DNA from: Actinomycetota bacterium
GTDB taxonomy: Bacteria; Actinomycetota; Acidimicrobiia; Acidimicrobiales; Ilumatobacteraceae
NCBI GenBank assembly: GCA_016700055.1
Contig: CP064997.1
Span: 2,542,001-2,606,000, forward strand
DNA: 64,000 nt
Reading direction: 5' to 3'
Positions within the stretch are counted from its first letter, which is position 1. Each line of letters starts with the position of its first letter. Under the pieces are notes generated by a model, which saw nothing but the letters and a program-made list of their open reading frames with translations, was not told where the DNA came from and did no database searches. Both the position numbers and the translations under genes were made by a program. Positions 8,028 through 17,611 of this stretch are shown piece after piece.

Positions 8028-9260
8028 TCAGACCCCGAGGACCGTCACGCACAGGGCGGCGACGTCGTCGCCGACGGTGCCACCGCCGTTGTGGGCGAGC
8101 CCGATCCGCGCGCCCGGCACCTGGCGCTGCCCGGCGCGCTCTTGTAGCTGTTCGGTCAGCTCGACCACCTGCGCGATGCCGGTCGCCCCGACCGGATGGC
8201 CCTTGCGCAACAAGCCTCCGGAGGTGTTCACCGGGATCCGGCCGCCGAGGGCGGTGTCGCCGCGCTCGACCAACGGACCGCCCCCGCCCGGCTCGCACAG
8301 CCCCAGCGCCTCGTAGGCGATGATCTCGCCCGGCGCCGAGGCGTCGTGGCACTCGACGACGCTGAGGTCCTCGGGCCCGAGTCCGGCGAGCTCGTACGCG
8401 GCCTGCGCACACCGCCTGGCGGTGTCGGGCTCACCGGGCGCACGGTCGCTGCCGGATTGCAGCACGCTGGCCAGGATCCGCACCGGCTTGGTGATGCCCA
8501 TCTCCCGGGCCTTGCGCTCGCTGACGATCACCGCCGCGGCCGCGCCGTCGCCGATCGGCGAGCACATCGGACGGGTGAGCGGCTCGGCGATCATCGGCGC
8601 AGCGAGGACGTCGTCCACGGTCAGCTCGTCGCGGAACTGGGCGCGGGGGTTCAGGTGTCCGTGACGCGAGTTCTTCGCCGACACCCCGGCGAACTGCTCG
8701 ACCGTCGTGCCGTAGCGCTCCATGTGAGAGCGCGCGACAGCGGCGTAGATGTCCATGAACATCGACCGCTTCTCACCCGCACCCGACGCGCCGGACTCGG
8801 CCCCGCTCGCCTTGGCGCCGCTCTGCAACGCGGCCATGATCTTGGCCAGCTCTTCCACATCGACGGCTCCGCTGAACGCTCCGAACGTGCGGCGCTTGTC
8901 CTCGTGGTACAGCTTCTCGACGCCGAGCGCGAGCACCACGTCGTACATCCCGGCGGTGACCATCGCCGCCGCCTGGTTGAACGCCGTCGAAGCGCTGGCG
9001 CAAGCGTTCTCGACGTTCACCACCGGGATCCGCCCGATCCCGATGCCGCGCAGGACGACCTGACCGCGGATGCACTCCTGGCCCGTTACGACGCCGGCGG
9101 CCGCGTTGCCGACGTACGCCGCCTGGAGGTCGTCCTTCGCGAGGCCGGCGTCGGCGAGTGCCGCCTCGACCGCCTCGCCACCGAGGGACTTGAGGCCACG
9201 TTCCAGGTACTTGCCGAAGTTGGTCATGCCGACCCCGGCGACCACCGCGTTCATCTTCAT
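8028..9260 (-). CDS. thiolase family protein (SCP-x / lipid-transfer type)
   Basis: A 410-residue thiolase of the SCP-x type common in steroid-degrading actinobacteria. The nucleophile is Cys87 in NVENACASASTA. The C-terminal catalytic regions are VECHDASAPGE and LRKGHPVGATGIAQ. The last segment, LAHNGGGTVGDD, replaces the usual CxGGG Cys with His-Asn, which is typical of SCP-type thiolases that degrade branched or steroid acyl-CoA. AAGGAGCG precedes the ATG. It probably cleaves a 3-ketoacyl-CoA generated by its operon partners. Confidence 0.88.
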   Translation of the reverse strand: MKMNAVVAGVGMTNFGKYLERGLKSLGGEAVEAALADAGLAKDDLQAAYVGNAAAGVVTGQECIRGQVVLRGIGIGRIPVVNVENACASASTAFNQAAAMVTAGMYDVVLALGVEKLYHEDKRRTFGAFSGAVDVEELAKIMAALQSGAKASGAESGASGAGEKRSMFMDIYAAVARSHMERYGTTVEQFAGVSAKNSRHGHLNPRAQFRDELTVDDVLAAPMIAEPLTRPMCSPIGDGAAAAVIVSERKAREMGITKPVRILASVLQSGSDRAPGEPDTARRCAQAAYELAGLGPEDLSVVECHDASAPGEIIAYEALGLCEPGGGGPLVERGDTALGGRIPVNTSGGLLRKGHPVGATGIAQVVELTEQLQERAGQRQVPGARIGLAHNGGGTVGDDVAALCVTVLGV

Positions 9261-9278
9261 CTGCTCGCTCCTTCGAAC

Positions 9279-10067
9279 TCAGACCAGACCGCTGCCGGGC
9301 ACGTCGAGGGCCTTGCGCAGGTACTCGAGCTCGGCCTCGCGGTAGGGGAGGGGACCCGGCCGGGTGAACATCTTGTCGTGGGTGAGCTCGTCGACGACAT
9401 CGGGGTCGCGCGGGAAGGGAGTGCCGTAGCCGTTCAGGTAGAAGCGTTCCTCGAACGGCTCCCGCGGCCGCTGCCCGCCGGCCTCCCAGTGCTCGGCCGG
9501 GTACCCGACGGTCTGGAGGACCAGCACCCGGCAGGTGTCGGGAAGCCCCAGGTTCTGGCGGATCGCCTCGGTGTTGGGGCTGCCGAGCAGGCATGTGCCC
9601 AGTCCCTGCTCGTACGCCATCAGTGTCGCCTGAGCGATGCCCTGCCCCGCGTCCATCTCGTTCAGCCCCGGTCCCTTCAGCCCCTCGAGGATCGTCGAGA
9701 AGAAGGGGATGATCTTGCCCTCGAGGTCGGCCTCCTTGTCCGGTCCGACGCCCAGGGCTCCGGCACGCAGCAGCTCACGCAGTCGGTCCGACTGTTGGTC
9801 GATCGCCGCCGTGTCGAGGTACCACACGATCACCACTGGCGCGCGTCTGATCTGGAACCCGGCCACCGGCGCGATCAGCGCGTCGAGCACCTCTTGGGGT
9901 GCGGTATCTCGCTCGACCACAACGGCGCGCAGGGCCTGCACGTTGCCCCAGAACGAGGCCAGCCGCGCCGCTTCCAGCATCCGCTGGATCTTCTCGCGCT
10001 CGACCGGCTGGTAGGTGCGCATGAAGCGGATCGACCGCCGGCGCCCGATGACCTCGCGCAGTTCCAT
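9279..10067 (-). CDS. nitroreductase family flavoprotein
   Basis: A 262-residue nitroreductase-fold protein with the N-terminal FMN phosphate-binding RRRSIRFM, EAARLASFWGNVQ, and the later GQGIAQATLMAYEQGLGTCLLG. These enzymes use FMN and NAD(P)H to reduce nitro groups, quinones or enones. It lies 18 bases before the thiolase and 45 bases after the acyl-CoA dehydrogenase, so it belongs to the catabolic operon. A role in reducing an unsaturated ring intermediate is an inference. Confidence 0.85.
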   Translation of the reverse strand: MELREVIGRRRSIRFMRTYQPVEREKIQRMLEAARLASFWGNVQALRAVVVERDTAPQEVLDALIAPVAGFQIRRAPVVIVWYLDTAAIDQQSDRLRELLRAGALGVGPDKEADLEGKIIPFFSTILEGLKGPGLNEMDAGQGIAQATLMAYEQGLGTCLLGSPNTEAIRQNLGLPDTCRVLVLQTVGYPAEHWEAGGQRPREPFEERFYLNGYGTPFPRDPDVVDELTHDKMFTRPGPLPYREAELEYLRKALDVPGSGLV

Positions 10068-10111
10068 GTGATGACGACTCCCGGTGTTCGAAGGGACAGG
10101 GGATTCCGGTG

Positions 10112-11329
10112 CTAGAGGCGAGCGCCGCCGACGATGCTGAGGACCTCGTTGCAGCCGTCCTCGATCATCGAGGCGCGCGCGTCACGAAGGATCTTCTCGA
10201 TCGGGTACTCCTTGGTGAGACCGTTGCCGCCGAAGATCTGCAACGCCTCGCTGGCCACCTCGAACGCCGTCGTCGTGGCGAAGGTCTTCGAGGCCATCGA
10301 GTACTGCACCGGGGGTACCTGGCCGGCGCCGAGGACGTGGACGCGCCGGGCCAGCGACCTGGCCGCTTCGACCTTCGCGAACATCTTGAACAGACGCGAC
10401 CGCACGGCCGGGTGCTCGATGATCGGCCGACCGCCCTGGATGCGAGTCTTCGCGTAGTCGAGCGCGAGCTCGTACGCGGACCGCGCTACGCCCGAGAACG
10501 TGCTGCCCATGTAGGAGTTGGCCATGGCGAGCACCATCTCGATGGTCATGCCGTACAGCTCTTTGCCGATCACCATGTACGACGCCGGGACGCGCACGTC
10601 GTCGAAGTGGATCTCGCCCTGTGGCAGCGCCCGCTGGCCGAGCTTGTCGAGTGGTTTGCCCCGCGACACGCCGGGCAGGTCGAGCGGCACGACGCACACG
10701 CCGCCGCCGGAGAACCCCTGGTCGCCGTCGATGGTGCAGAACAACGCGGCCACGTTCGCGATGGTGCCGTTGGACACCCATGCCGCCTTCGAACCCTTGA
10801 TCAGGAAGTCGTCGCCGTCGCGGCGGGCGATGCAGTTGGCGGTCAGCTCCGAGCGCGTCCACGCCGGCTCGGTGAAGGCCAGCGTGTCGCTGCCGTGGTC
10901 GGGCTCGGTGACCGCCCAGCAGCCGATGTCGGTCGCGCCTGCGGCGCCGTAGCGCTCGATCAGCTCCGCGTTCCCGGTGAGGTTGGCGAAGAACAGGTGG
11001 AAGCGCGACACGCCGAGGCTCACCGCGAGGCCGGCGTCTCCCCAACCCATCTCCTCGTTGATGCGCGAGGTGAGCAGTGCCCGCTCGATCGGGTCGGTGC
11101 CGTCGTCGACGTCTCCCGCCTCTCCAATGCCGAGCTGGCGGAAGCGGTCGAAGAGCTTCCAGAGCGGTGAGCCCGGCGCGATCACGTCGGCAGGGTCCGC
11201 CAGCTTGTCGAGCTGTTGGCCGACCGGGCGCATCTCGTCGCGCGCGAACCGGTGGACGGCTTCGACCATGGCGAGGGACTCGGGCCCGAGACCGGGTTCG
11301 GCGAATACCTCAGACAGCGTGGACGACAT
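10112..11329 (-). CDS. acyl-CoA dehydrogenase
   Basis: An acyl-CoA dehydrogenase of about 405 residues (FAD). Family motifs are CWAVTEPDHGSDTLAF, VRVPASYMVIG, the YMGSTFSGVARSAYELALDY helix region and the C-terminal LQIFGGNGLTKEYPIEKILRDA and MIEDGCNEV. It introduces an alpha-beta double bond into an acyl-CoA. The longest open frame starts 78 bases earlier. I prefer the ATG at 11329 (MSSTLSEVF), because the upstream residues are unlike the family. It is the first gene of the minus-strand operon and is divergent from a TetR gene 236 bases away. Confidence 0.9.
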   Translation of the reverse strand: MSSTLSEVFAEPGLGPESLAMVEAVHRFARDEMRPVGQQLDKLADPADVIAPGSPLWKLFDRFRQLGIGEAGDVDDGTDPIERALLTSRINEEMGWGDAGLAVSLGVSRFHLFFANLTGNAELIERYGAAGATDIGCWAVTEPDHGSDTLAFTEPAWTRSELTANCIARRDGDDFLIKGSKAAWVSNGTIANVAALFCTIDGDQGFSGGGVCVVPLDLPGVSRGKPLDKLGQRALPQGEIHFDDVRVPASYMVIGKELYGMTIEMVLAMANSYMGSTFSGVARSAYELALDYAKTRIQGGRPIIEHPAVRSRLFKMFAKVEAARSLARRVHVLGAGQVPPVQYSMASKTFATTTAFEVASEALQIFGGNGLTKEYPIEKILRDARASMIEDGCNEVLSIVGGARL

Positions 11330-11565
11330 CGCCAACCCCCATTCCCCCGAATGCGCTGGGCTCACGGGGACGATCCCCGTGATCGCCACTCTCCGGAGGA
11401 CCACCACGTGGCCGCTAGGGACGAAGGTCCCGACGCTCGCGCAGCACGCTCGTCAAATCGGTCACGTCCGACACGTCGGCTCGCGTCTTGGAGGGCGGCT
11501 GATGGCCGCTGATCGAATGACCAGACCTGTTGCCGAGTGCTGATCGGCTGATAAGCTACGGCGAT

Positions 11566-12195
11566 ATGGCTCCTTCGACGACCAGAACGCGTGCACGGTC
11601 GTCGTCGGACGCCACCCGTGATCGAATCCTGGCGGCGGCGCTCGAGGTGTTCTCCGAGCACGGGTTCGAGGGCGCGTCGACGCGAGACATCGCCGGGCGC
11701 GCCGGCGTCACCCAGCCGCTGCTCAACTACCACTTCAACTCCAAGGACGAGCTGTGGCGTGCGGCCGTGGATCGGCTGTTCGAGTCGCTCGATCGTGCCC
11801 TGACGGCGCGCCTCGACGGCCTGCGCGGGGTCGACGAGCCGACGGTGACGCGGCTGCTGGTGCGCGAGTTCGTCTCGTTCTCGGCCCACAACCCGCAGTT
11901 GCACCGGATCGTCACCCAAGAGAGCAAGGTCGACGGGCCACGCATGGACTGGCTCGTCGAGCAACACGTCCGGCCGTTGTACGAGGCGACGACGGCCCGG
12001 TTCGGCGCCCTCGTCGACCAGGGTCATGTGCCGGCCATCCCCCCGGCGCACCTCTACTACATCCTCACCGGCGCCGGCTCGTCGATGTTTGTTCTGGCAC
12101 CTGAGTGCCGCCGGCTCTCCGGTCTCGACCCGAGCTCCGACGAGGTGGTCGAAACCCACGCCGATGCCGTCTGCCTGCTTCTCTTCGGCTACTGA
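11566..12195 (+). CDS. TetR/AcrR family transcriptional regulator
   Basis: A 209-residue TetR repressor. The HTH is RDILAAALEVFSEHGFEG-type, with ASTRDIAGRAGVTQPLLNYH as the recognition segment, then FNSKDELW. The C-terminal ligand domain has hydrophobic helices. I chose the ATG at 11566 (MAPSTTRT). It sits between the divergent acyl-CoA dehydrogenase operon and the co-directional extradiol dioxygenase, so it probably represses one or both in response to an acyl-CoA or aromatic ligand. Confidence 0.9.
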   Translation: MAPSTTRTRARSSSDATRDRILAAALEVFSEHGFEGASTRDIAGRAGVTQPLLNYHFNSKDELWRAAVDRLFESLDRALTARLDGLRGVDEPTVTRLLVREFVSFSAHNPQLHRIVTQESKVDGPRMDWLVEQHVRPLYEATTARFGALVDQGHVPAIPPAHLYYILTGAGSSMFVLAPECRRLSGLDPSSDEVVETHADAVCLLLFGY

Positions 12196-12212
12196 CCCGC
12201 AAAGGACGAACG

Positions 12213-13109
12213 ATGCGACACGAGATCGAGATCGGCTACCTCGGCATCGAAGTGCCCAACCCGGACTCGCTGAGCTCGTTCTTCGGCGACGTCGTCGGCC
12301 TCGTGCCCGGGGAGGCGATCGACGGTGACGCGACGACTTGGCGCAACGACGACAAGGCGCACCGGATCATCGTGCAGCGCGGCCCGGCAAGTGACGCCGT
12401 CCTGGTCGGCTTCGAAGCCACGAGTGCCGCGGCCTTCGACGCCGTCGTCGGCCGGCTGCGCGCGGAGGGCTGCGCAGTCGCCGATGGAACCGACGACGAC
12501 CTGCGCCGCCGCCGGGTCGAGCGGTTGGCGCAGGTGGAGGCGCCGTGGGGCACCCGCGTCGAAGTGGTCGTCGGGCTCGAGCAAGCACGAACGCCTTACT
12601 CGTCTCCGTTGGTGCCAGGTGGCTTCCACACCAGCGGCGTCGGCTTCGGCCACGTCGCGATCGCCGCCACCGGTGCCGCCTTCGAGGAGTCCCATCGGTT
12701 CCTGGTCGGTGGTCTCGGCCTCGAGCAGTCCGACTGGCTGGAGATGGAGATGGCCGCCGGCATCGAGCTCGAGGTTCGCTTCTACCACTGCAACGAGCGC
12801 CACCACACCGTGGCGATCGCCCGAGCGCCGTTCGAGCTGCCCCAGAAGCTCCACCACGTGATGTTCGAGACCGCGTCCCGCGACGACGTGGGGGCGGCGT
12901 TCGACCGGGCGTGGGCGACGGATCTGGGCATCCCCAACGGTCTCGGGCGCCACGACAACGACGGGATGTTCAGCTTCTACGTGACCAGCCCGGCCGGTTT
13001 CCAGGTCGAGGTGGGCCACGGGGGCCGCGTCGTCACCGACGACTGGGACGACAACCGCCGTTACGACCGCATCAGCGCCTGGGGCCACCATCCCCTCCGG
13101 CAGGGCTGA
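12213..13109 (+). CDS. type I extradiol ring-cleavage dioxygenase (BphC/HsaC-like)
   Basis: A 298-residue two-domain vicinal-oxygen-chelate protein. The iron ligands are in the family positions: His147 (FGHVAIA), His214 or His215 (LHHVMFE) and Glu266 (FQVEVG). This spacing matches 2,3-dihydroxybiphenyl 1,2-dioxygenases and the steroid catechol dioxygenase HsaC, which cleave catechols meta to the hydroxyls using Fe(II). The ATG at 12213 follows AAAGGACG. It lies 17 bases after the TetR gene, so the two are likely co-transcribed. Confidence 0.9.
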   Translation: MRHEIEIGYLGIEVPNPDSLSSFFGDVVGLVPGEAIDGDATTWRNDDKAHRIIVQRGPASDAVLVGFEATSAAAFDAVVGRLRAEGCAVADGTDDDLRRRRVERLAQVEAPWGTRVEVVVGLEQARTPYSSPLVPGGFHTSGVGFGHVAIAATGAAFEESHRFLVGGLGLEQSDWLEMEMAAGIELEVRFYHCNERHHTVAIARAPFELPQKLHHVMFETASRDDVGAAFDRAWATDLGIPNGLGRHDNDGMFSFYVTSPAGFQVEVGHGGRVVTDDWDDNRRYDRISAWGHHPLRQG

Positions 13110-13166
13110 CGCCGGACGACCGAACGTACCGATAGACCGCTTACTTCTTCCGGGAGGACTAGTCCG

Positions 13167-13721
13167 ATGCTGCTGCCTTTGGCTCCCGAGCCGTTCACTG
13201 TTCCGACCGATCGCGACCCGCTCCCCTCGGAGCGGCGCGAGTTCGTCCGCACCCACCGCACGTGCATATTCGGCTACGGCCGCAAGTCCGACGGGCCGGC
13301 GATGTCGGTCGTGTACTACATCCCCACCGACGACGACGAGCTTCTCGTGTCGACCATGGGCGGGCGCAGCAAGGCACGCGTCGTCGCCGGCAACCCCAAG
13401 GTGAGCCTGTGCGTGCTCGACGAGCGCTGGCCCTTCGCGTACCTCCAGGTGTACGCCGACGCCGTCGTCGACGCCGACCCTGACCTCGTCGTGGACGTGA
13501 TGATGGCGGTCGGCGCCAGGATGTCGGGCCAGCCCCTCGGCGACGAGGCCCGCGAGTTCGTCGCCGCCATGGCCAAGGAGGAGAACCGCGTCGTCTTGCG
13601 CTGTCGCCCCTACGAGACGTTCGCCCAGCCGCCGCGGCACCTCCACCGCAACGACCAGGAAGAACGGATCACGCATTGGATCTCCGGCAGCGTCCCCTGG
13701 GACGCCCCCGACCCCGCGTGA
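13167..13721 (+). CDS. PPOX-class F420- or FMN-dependent oxidoreductase
   Basis: A 184-residue split beta-barrel protein of the pyridoxamine-phosphate-oxidase/FDOR superfamily. It contains FVRTHRTCIFGYGRKSDGPA, VSTMGGRSKARVVAGNPKVS and a helical C-terminal part. The TxxxxSKARxxxxNPxV pattern is typical of actinobacterial F420- or FMN-binding members. With cofD nearby, F420 is the likelier cofactor, but sequence alone does not settle it. The RBS GGGAGGAC precedes the ATG. Confidence 0.8.
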   Translation: MLLPLAPEPFTVPTDRDPLPSERREFVRTHRTCIFGYGRKSDGPAMSVVYYIPTDDDELLVSTMGGRSKARVVAGNPKVSLCVLDERWPFAYLQVYADAVVDADPDLVVDVMMAVGARMSGQPLGDEAREFVAAMAKEENRVVLRCRPYETFAQPPRHLHRNDQEERITHWISGSVPWDAPDPA

Positions 13722-13723
13722 GC

Positions 13724-13752
13724 TTGTCCCGTGTGGCGTCTGTGCGTACAGT
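13724..13752 (+). promoter_or_regulatory. leaderless promoter of the TacAT-like operon
   Basis: TTGTCC (13724-13729), a 17-base spacer and TACAGT (13747-13752) form a good sigma-70-type promoter. The ATG of the antitoxin begins six bases after the -10, so the transcript should start at or next to the start codon (leaderless), and no RBS is present. Confidence 0.6.
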
Positions 13753-13758
13753 CGTGCC

Positions 13759-14040
13759 ATGGCCACCAAGGCAGAGACTCGAGACGAGCGGCTGCACCTC
13801 CGACTCTCGCCGACCGACGACGGGCTCATCCGAGCTGCTGCCGAGGCTGCTCACCTCTCCATCACGGAGTTCGTCGTTCGGGCCGCCCGTTCATCGGCGG
13901 CCGACACCCTCGCCGATCGCGACCACGTCGTGCTCGACGCGAAGGCCTGGGACTCCCTCGATCGGCGCTTGGCGCGTCCGGCTCGGCGCAATCCCAAGAC
14001 GGCCGAGCTGTTCCAGCGCCCGTCGCCTTTCAGCGAGTGA
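13759..14040 (+). CDS. DUF1778 (TacA-like) antitoxin
   Basis: A 93-residue protein with an N-terminal ribbon-helix-helix segment (DERLHLRLSPTDDGLIRAA) and the DUF1778 helix LSITEFVVRAARSSAADTL. The C-terminal tail ends in LARPARRNPKTAELFQRPSP, the kind of region that wraps the acetyltransferase toxin. It binds DNA and neutralises the GNAT toxin encoded next, whose GTG overlaps its TGA. Confidence 0.9.
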   Translation: MATKAETRDERLHLRLSPTDDGLIRAAAEAAHLSITEFVVRAARSSAADTLADRDHVVLDAKAWDSLDRRLARPARRNPKTAELFQRPSPFSE

Positions 14041-14534
14041 CCGGCGGCTTCACCAGGATCGAGCTCTTGACGGCCGAGCACCGGCTGGACGACTTCGAGT
14101 CGGGTGAGCCTGAGCTCGACGAGTGGCTGCTGCGTCGGGGTTGGCGCAACCAGCTCGCCGGCTTCTCACGCACATACGTCACGACGGACGGACTTCGGGT
14201 CGTTGGGTACCACGCGGTCTCGGCCTTCGCCGTGCTCCGAGCGGAGGCAACCGGCCGCGCCCGGCGGCAGGCGCCGGGGCAGATCCCGGCGATCCTGCTC
14301 GGTCGCCTTGCCGTCGATCGCCAAGCTCAGGGCCACGGGCTCGGGGCCGCACTGCTACGCCATGCGATGGAGCTGACGGTTGCTGCGAGCGACGCCATCG
14401 GGGTCCGGATGCTCGTGGTGACGGCGCTACACCCGGCGGCTGCCCGATTCTACGAACGCTTCGGGCTTTCTCCCTCGCCGACGAACCCGCTCGATCTGAT
14501 GATCACGGTGGCCGACATCGAGGCTGCGATGTGA
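14037..14534 (+). CDS. GNAT-family toxin (TacT-like)
   Basis: A 165-residue acetyltransferase. It starts VTGGFTRIELLTAEHRLDDF, with the FESGEPELDEWL helix typical of TacT/AtaT toxins, the acetyl-CoA loop LAVDRQAQGHGLGAALLRHA, and a C-terminal FYERFGLSPSP. Toxins of this type acetylate the amino group of aminoacyl-tRNA and stop translation. The GTG overlaps the antitoxin stop (GTGA). The longer in-frame region upstream belongs to the antitoxin DNA. Confidence 0.88.
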   Translation: MTGGFTRIELLTAEHRLDDFESGEPELDEWLLRRGWRNQLAGFSRTYVTTDGLRVVGYHAVSAFAVLRAEATGRARRQAPGQIPAILLGRLAVDRQAQGHGLGAALLRHAMELTVAASDAIGVRMLVVTALHPAAARFYERFGLSPSPTNPLDLMITVADIEAAM

Positions 14535-14699
14535 TCGTTCAAGTGCCAGCGGTGGCCAGCTTCCGTGTGGTCCTTCTCAGGTCCTTGCTCGCTCCCCCTC
14601 AGGGGCGAATGATCCGCCGTGAGAACCTGAACGTGAAGTCGAGACCGAGCGCCATGTCCTTGCCCATCCAGGTGAGTTCCGGCCGCCCCTTCGGAGACC

Positions 14700-15983
14700 T
14701 CATGACCTGTCATCCTCCAACGAACCCTTGGGCCTGGAGAACCCATCCCACAGCGCGGCGACCGGAAGCGCCCACACCCGTTCGCCGAGGCGTGCGGTGA
14801 GTGGGCCTGTGTGGAAGAGGACGCCGCAAAGGAACCGTTCGCCGAGGCGGTCCCGGAGGAACGTCAGCCCTCTGGCATCGCGCTGATTCACCGAGCGGGC
14901 GGACTTCACCTCGATGGCCACCACGCCGCCGTCGGGGCGTTCGATGATGATGTCGACCTCGACTCCCGAGCGATCGCGGAAGTGGGCGAACATGAGCGCT
15001 TCGTCGACGGTGGTTGCCTGCCGCGTCAGTTCGGTGACCACGAACGATTCGAGGAACGCACCGCCCATCGCAGCGGTAGCGAGGCGTTGCGCTGAGAGCG
15101 ACAGGACGCCGGCCGCAAGCCCGGTATCGGTGACATGGACCTTCGCCCGGTGCCCGGTCTTCGCAGAGACGCCGGCCGTCCAACCGGGCAGCTCGGTCGT
15201 CAGGTACAGGCGCTCCAGCAGCCGTCGGTAAGAGGACGCTGTCGGCTGGGTGACGTCGAGGACTTGTGACAGCTCGGTGTTGACCACCGCGGATGAGGTC
15301 CGTTGGGCGATGAGCCGGTAGAGCCGTGACAGCGCTCCCGAGTGGCGAACGTCGATGAGGTCGGGCAAGTCGCGATCGGTCACGGTCGCGAGGTAGCTCG
15401 CGAACCAGCGGGTGCGTTGAGCCGGCGTCGCACGTCGGAGGGCCGCGGGGTAGCCGCCTGCGGCGACCACATCGAAGACGTCGGCCCGTTCGAGGTTCGT
15501 GCGGAAGCTGCGCGGCTCGCCGTCGCTGAGCAGCTCGGCCAACCACCGACGCTTCGAACCGAAGATCTCGGCCGCGGCGAGCGGCATGAGCGAAAGCCGA
15601 TGTGCTCGACCGGTGAGCGTCTCGGTCCCAGGTGGTAACAGGAACGAACTCACCGACCCGGCGAGCAGGAACCGGGTCGCGCCGCCTTGGCGGTCGACGA
15701 CGCGCTTGACGTAGGAGAGCACCTGCGGCGCGCGATGGAACTCGTCGATCGCCACCAGCCCGGGCGATGCCAGCGCGGAACCGACGTCTTCACGAACGAG
15801 CTGGAGCACGCCGTCGTCGTCGAGGTCGAGTATGAGCGCGTTCCGTCGCTGTGCGATCGAGCGCAGCAGCGTGGACTTGCCGGATCCTCGGGGGCCTTCG
15901 AGCAGGATCGCCGGCTCCTCGTCGAGCAGCCGGTCGACGAAGGGCTCAGCCCACCGTTCCACGTGCTCGATCGTCGGGATCAC
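14700..15983 (-). CDS. AAA ATPase with DUF4143 domain
   Basis: A 427-residue member of the AAA_14/DUF4143 family. Walker A is LLEGPRGSGKSTLL (about residues 28-41), Walker B is GLVAIDEFHRAP, followed by LLAGSVSSF. A winged-helix-like middle (NTELSQVLDVTQPTASSYRR) precedes the DUF4143 domain with VDIIIERPDGGVVAIEVKS, a nuclease-like E-x-K motif. These ATPases are common in mobile and defence-rich regions; their function is not established. Four 23-bp-spaced repeats lie 25-100 bases upstream of the ATG. Confidence 0.88.
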   Translation of the reverse strand: MIPTIEHVERWAEPFVDRLLDEEPAILLEGPRGSGKSTLLRSIAQRRNALILDLDDDGVLQLVREDVGSALASPGLVAIDEFHRAPQVLSYVKRVVDRQGGATRFLLAGSVSSFLLPPGTETLTGRAHRLSLMPLAAAEIFGSKRRWLAELLSDGEPRSFRTNLERADVFDVVAAGGYPAALRRATPAQRTRWFASYLATVTDRDLPDLIDVRHSGALSRLYRLIAQRTSSAVVNTELSQVLDVTQPTASSYRRLLERLYLTTELPGWTAGVSAKTGHRAKVHVTDTGLAAGVLSLSAQRLATAAMGGAFLESFVVTELTRQATTVDEALMFAHFRDRSGVEVDIIIERPDGGVVAIEVKSARSVNQRDARGLTFLRDRLGERFLCGVLFHTGPLTARLGERVWALPVAALWDGFSRPKGSLEDDRS

Positions 15984-16432
15984 GTTCCCAGGTTAGCCCA
16001 AACCGCTGAATCGTCCCACGCCAACTTACATGATCGTCCCTTTACTCTTTCCATGATCGTCCCGTGTTGTGCTTCACGATCGTCCCCGCCCAGGATCGTT
16101 GTGACACCCTCGAGCGAGGCTCACCGTCGACAGGCAAGGGGGCGATGATCGCGTGTACCTGACGTACCGGTCGCACCGGGGAGATCGTCGGGTGGTGCCA
16201 ACGCGCTGACGTCGAACACCTGCTGCCCACGGACGTGCCCGGGAGCCAATGGCAGTCAGTCGCCATCGAGGTCGGACGGCTCGCGCTGCAGCCCGGGTTG
16301 CCGCGCCCGAGCGCCTAGTCCTCGCCCTCCTGCAGCGCGCCTATGGCCGCCATGAAGATCGGGCAGACAGCCGCGTGCGGGCATACGAGCCCAAGATCCT
16401 GCTCGGCCGAGCGCCAGTCCGCGAAACCCCTG
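15984..16432. other. intergenic region with four 23-bp-period repeats and an orphan ORF tail
   Basis: TCGTCCC, mostly inside TGATCGTCCC, occurs at 16011, 16034, 16057 and 16080, spaced exactly 23 bp apart, upstream of the DUF4143 ATPase gene. The rest has no convincing gene. On the minus strand an open stretch ending at 16315 reads EQDLGLVCPHAAVCPIFMAA and has two Cys, but lacks a start codon before it hits a stop inside ychF. It may be the 3' remnant of a lost gene. The array could be an operator, or the multi-repeat end of a decayed insertion sequence. Confidence 0.6.
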
Positions 16433-17521
<1,089 letters not shown>

Positions 17522-17611
17522 TGCGATCCTCGAATCCGTGGGCCGTCGGAGGCTACCGGCCGGCCGTCACCGCCCGCCTGCCGCCCACCGGCGGGCCCTA
17601 ATCTCGGCACC

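Noticed and set aside
14535..14699. Possible small gene between the GNAT toxin and the DUF4143 ATPase
   Set aside because: No start with RBS and no conserved-looking peptide; left as intergenic.
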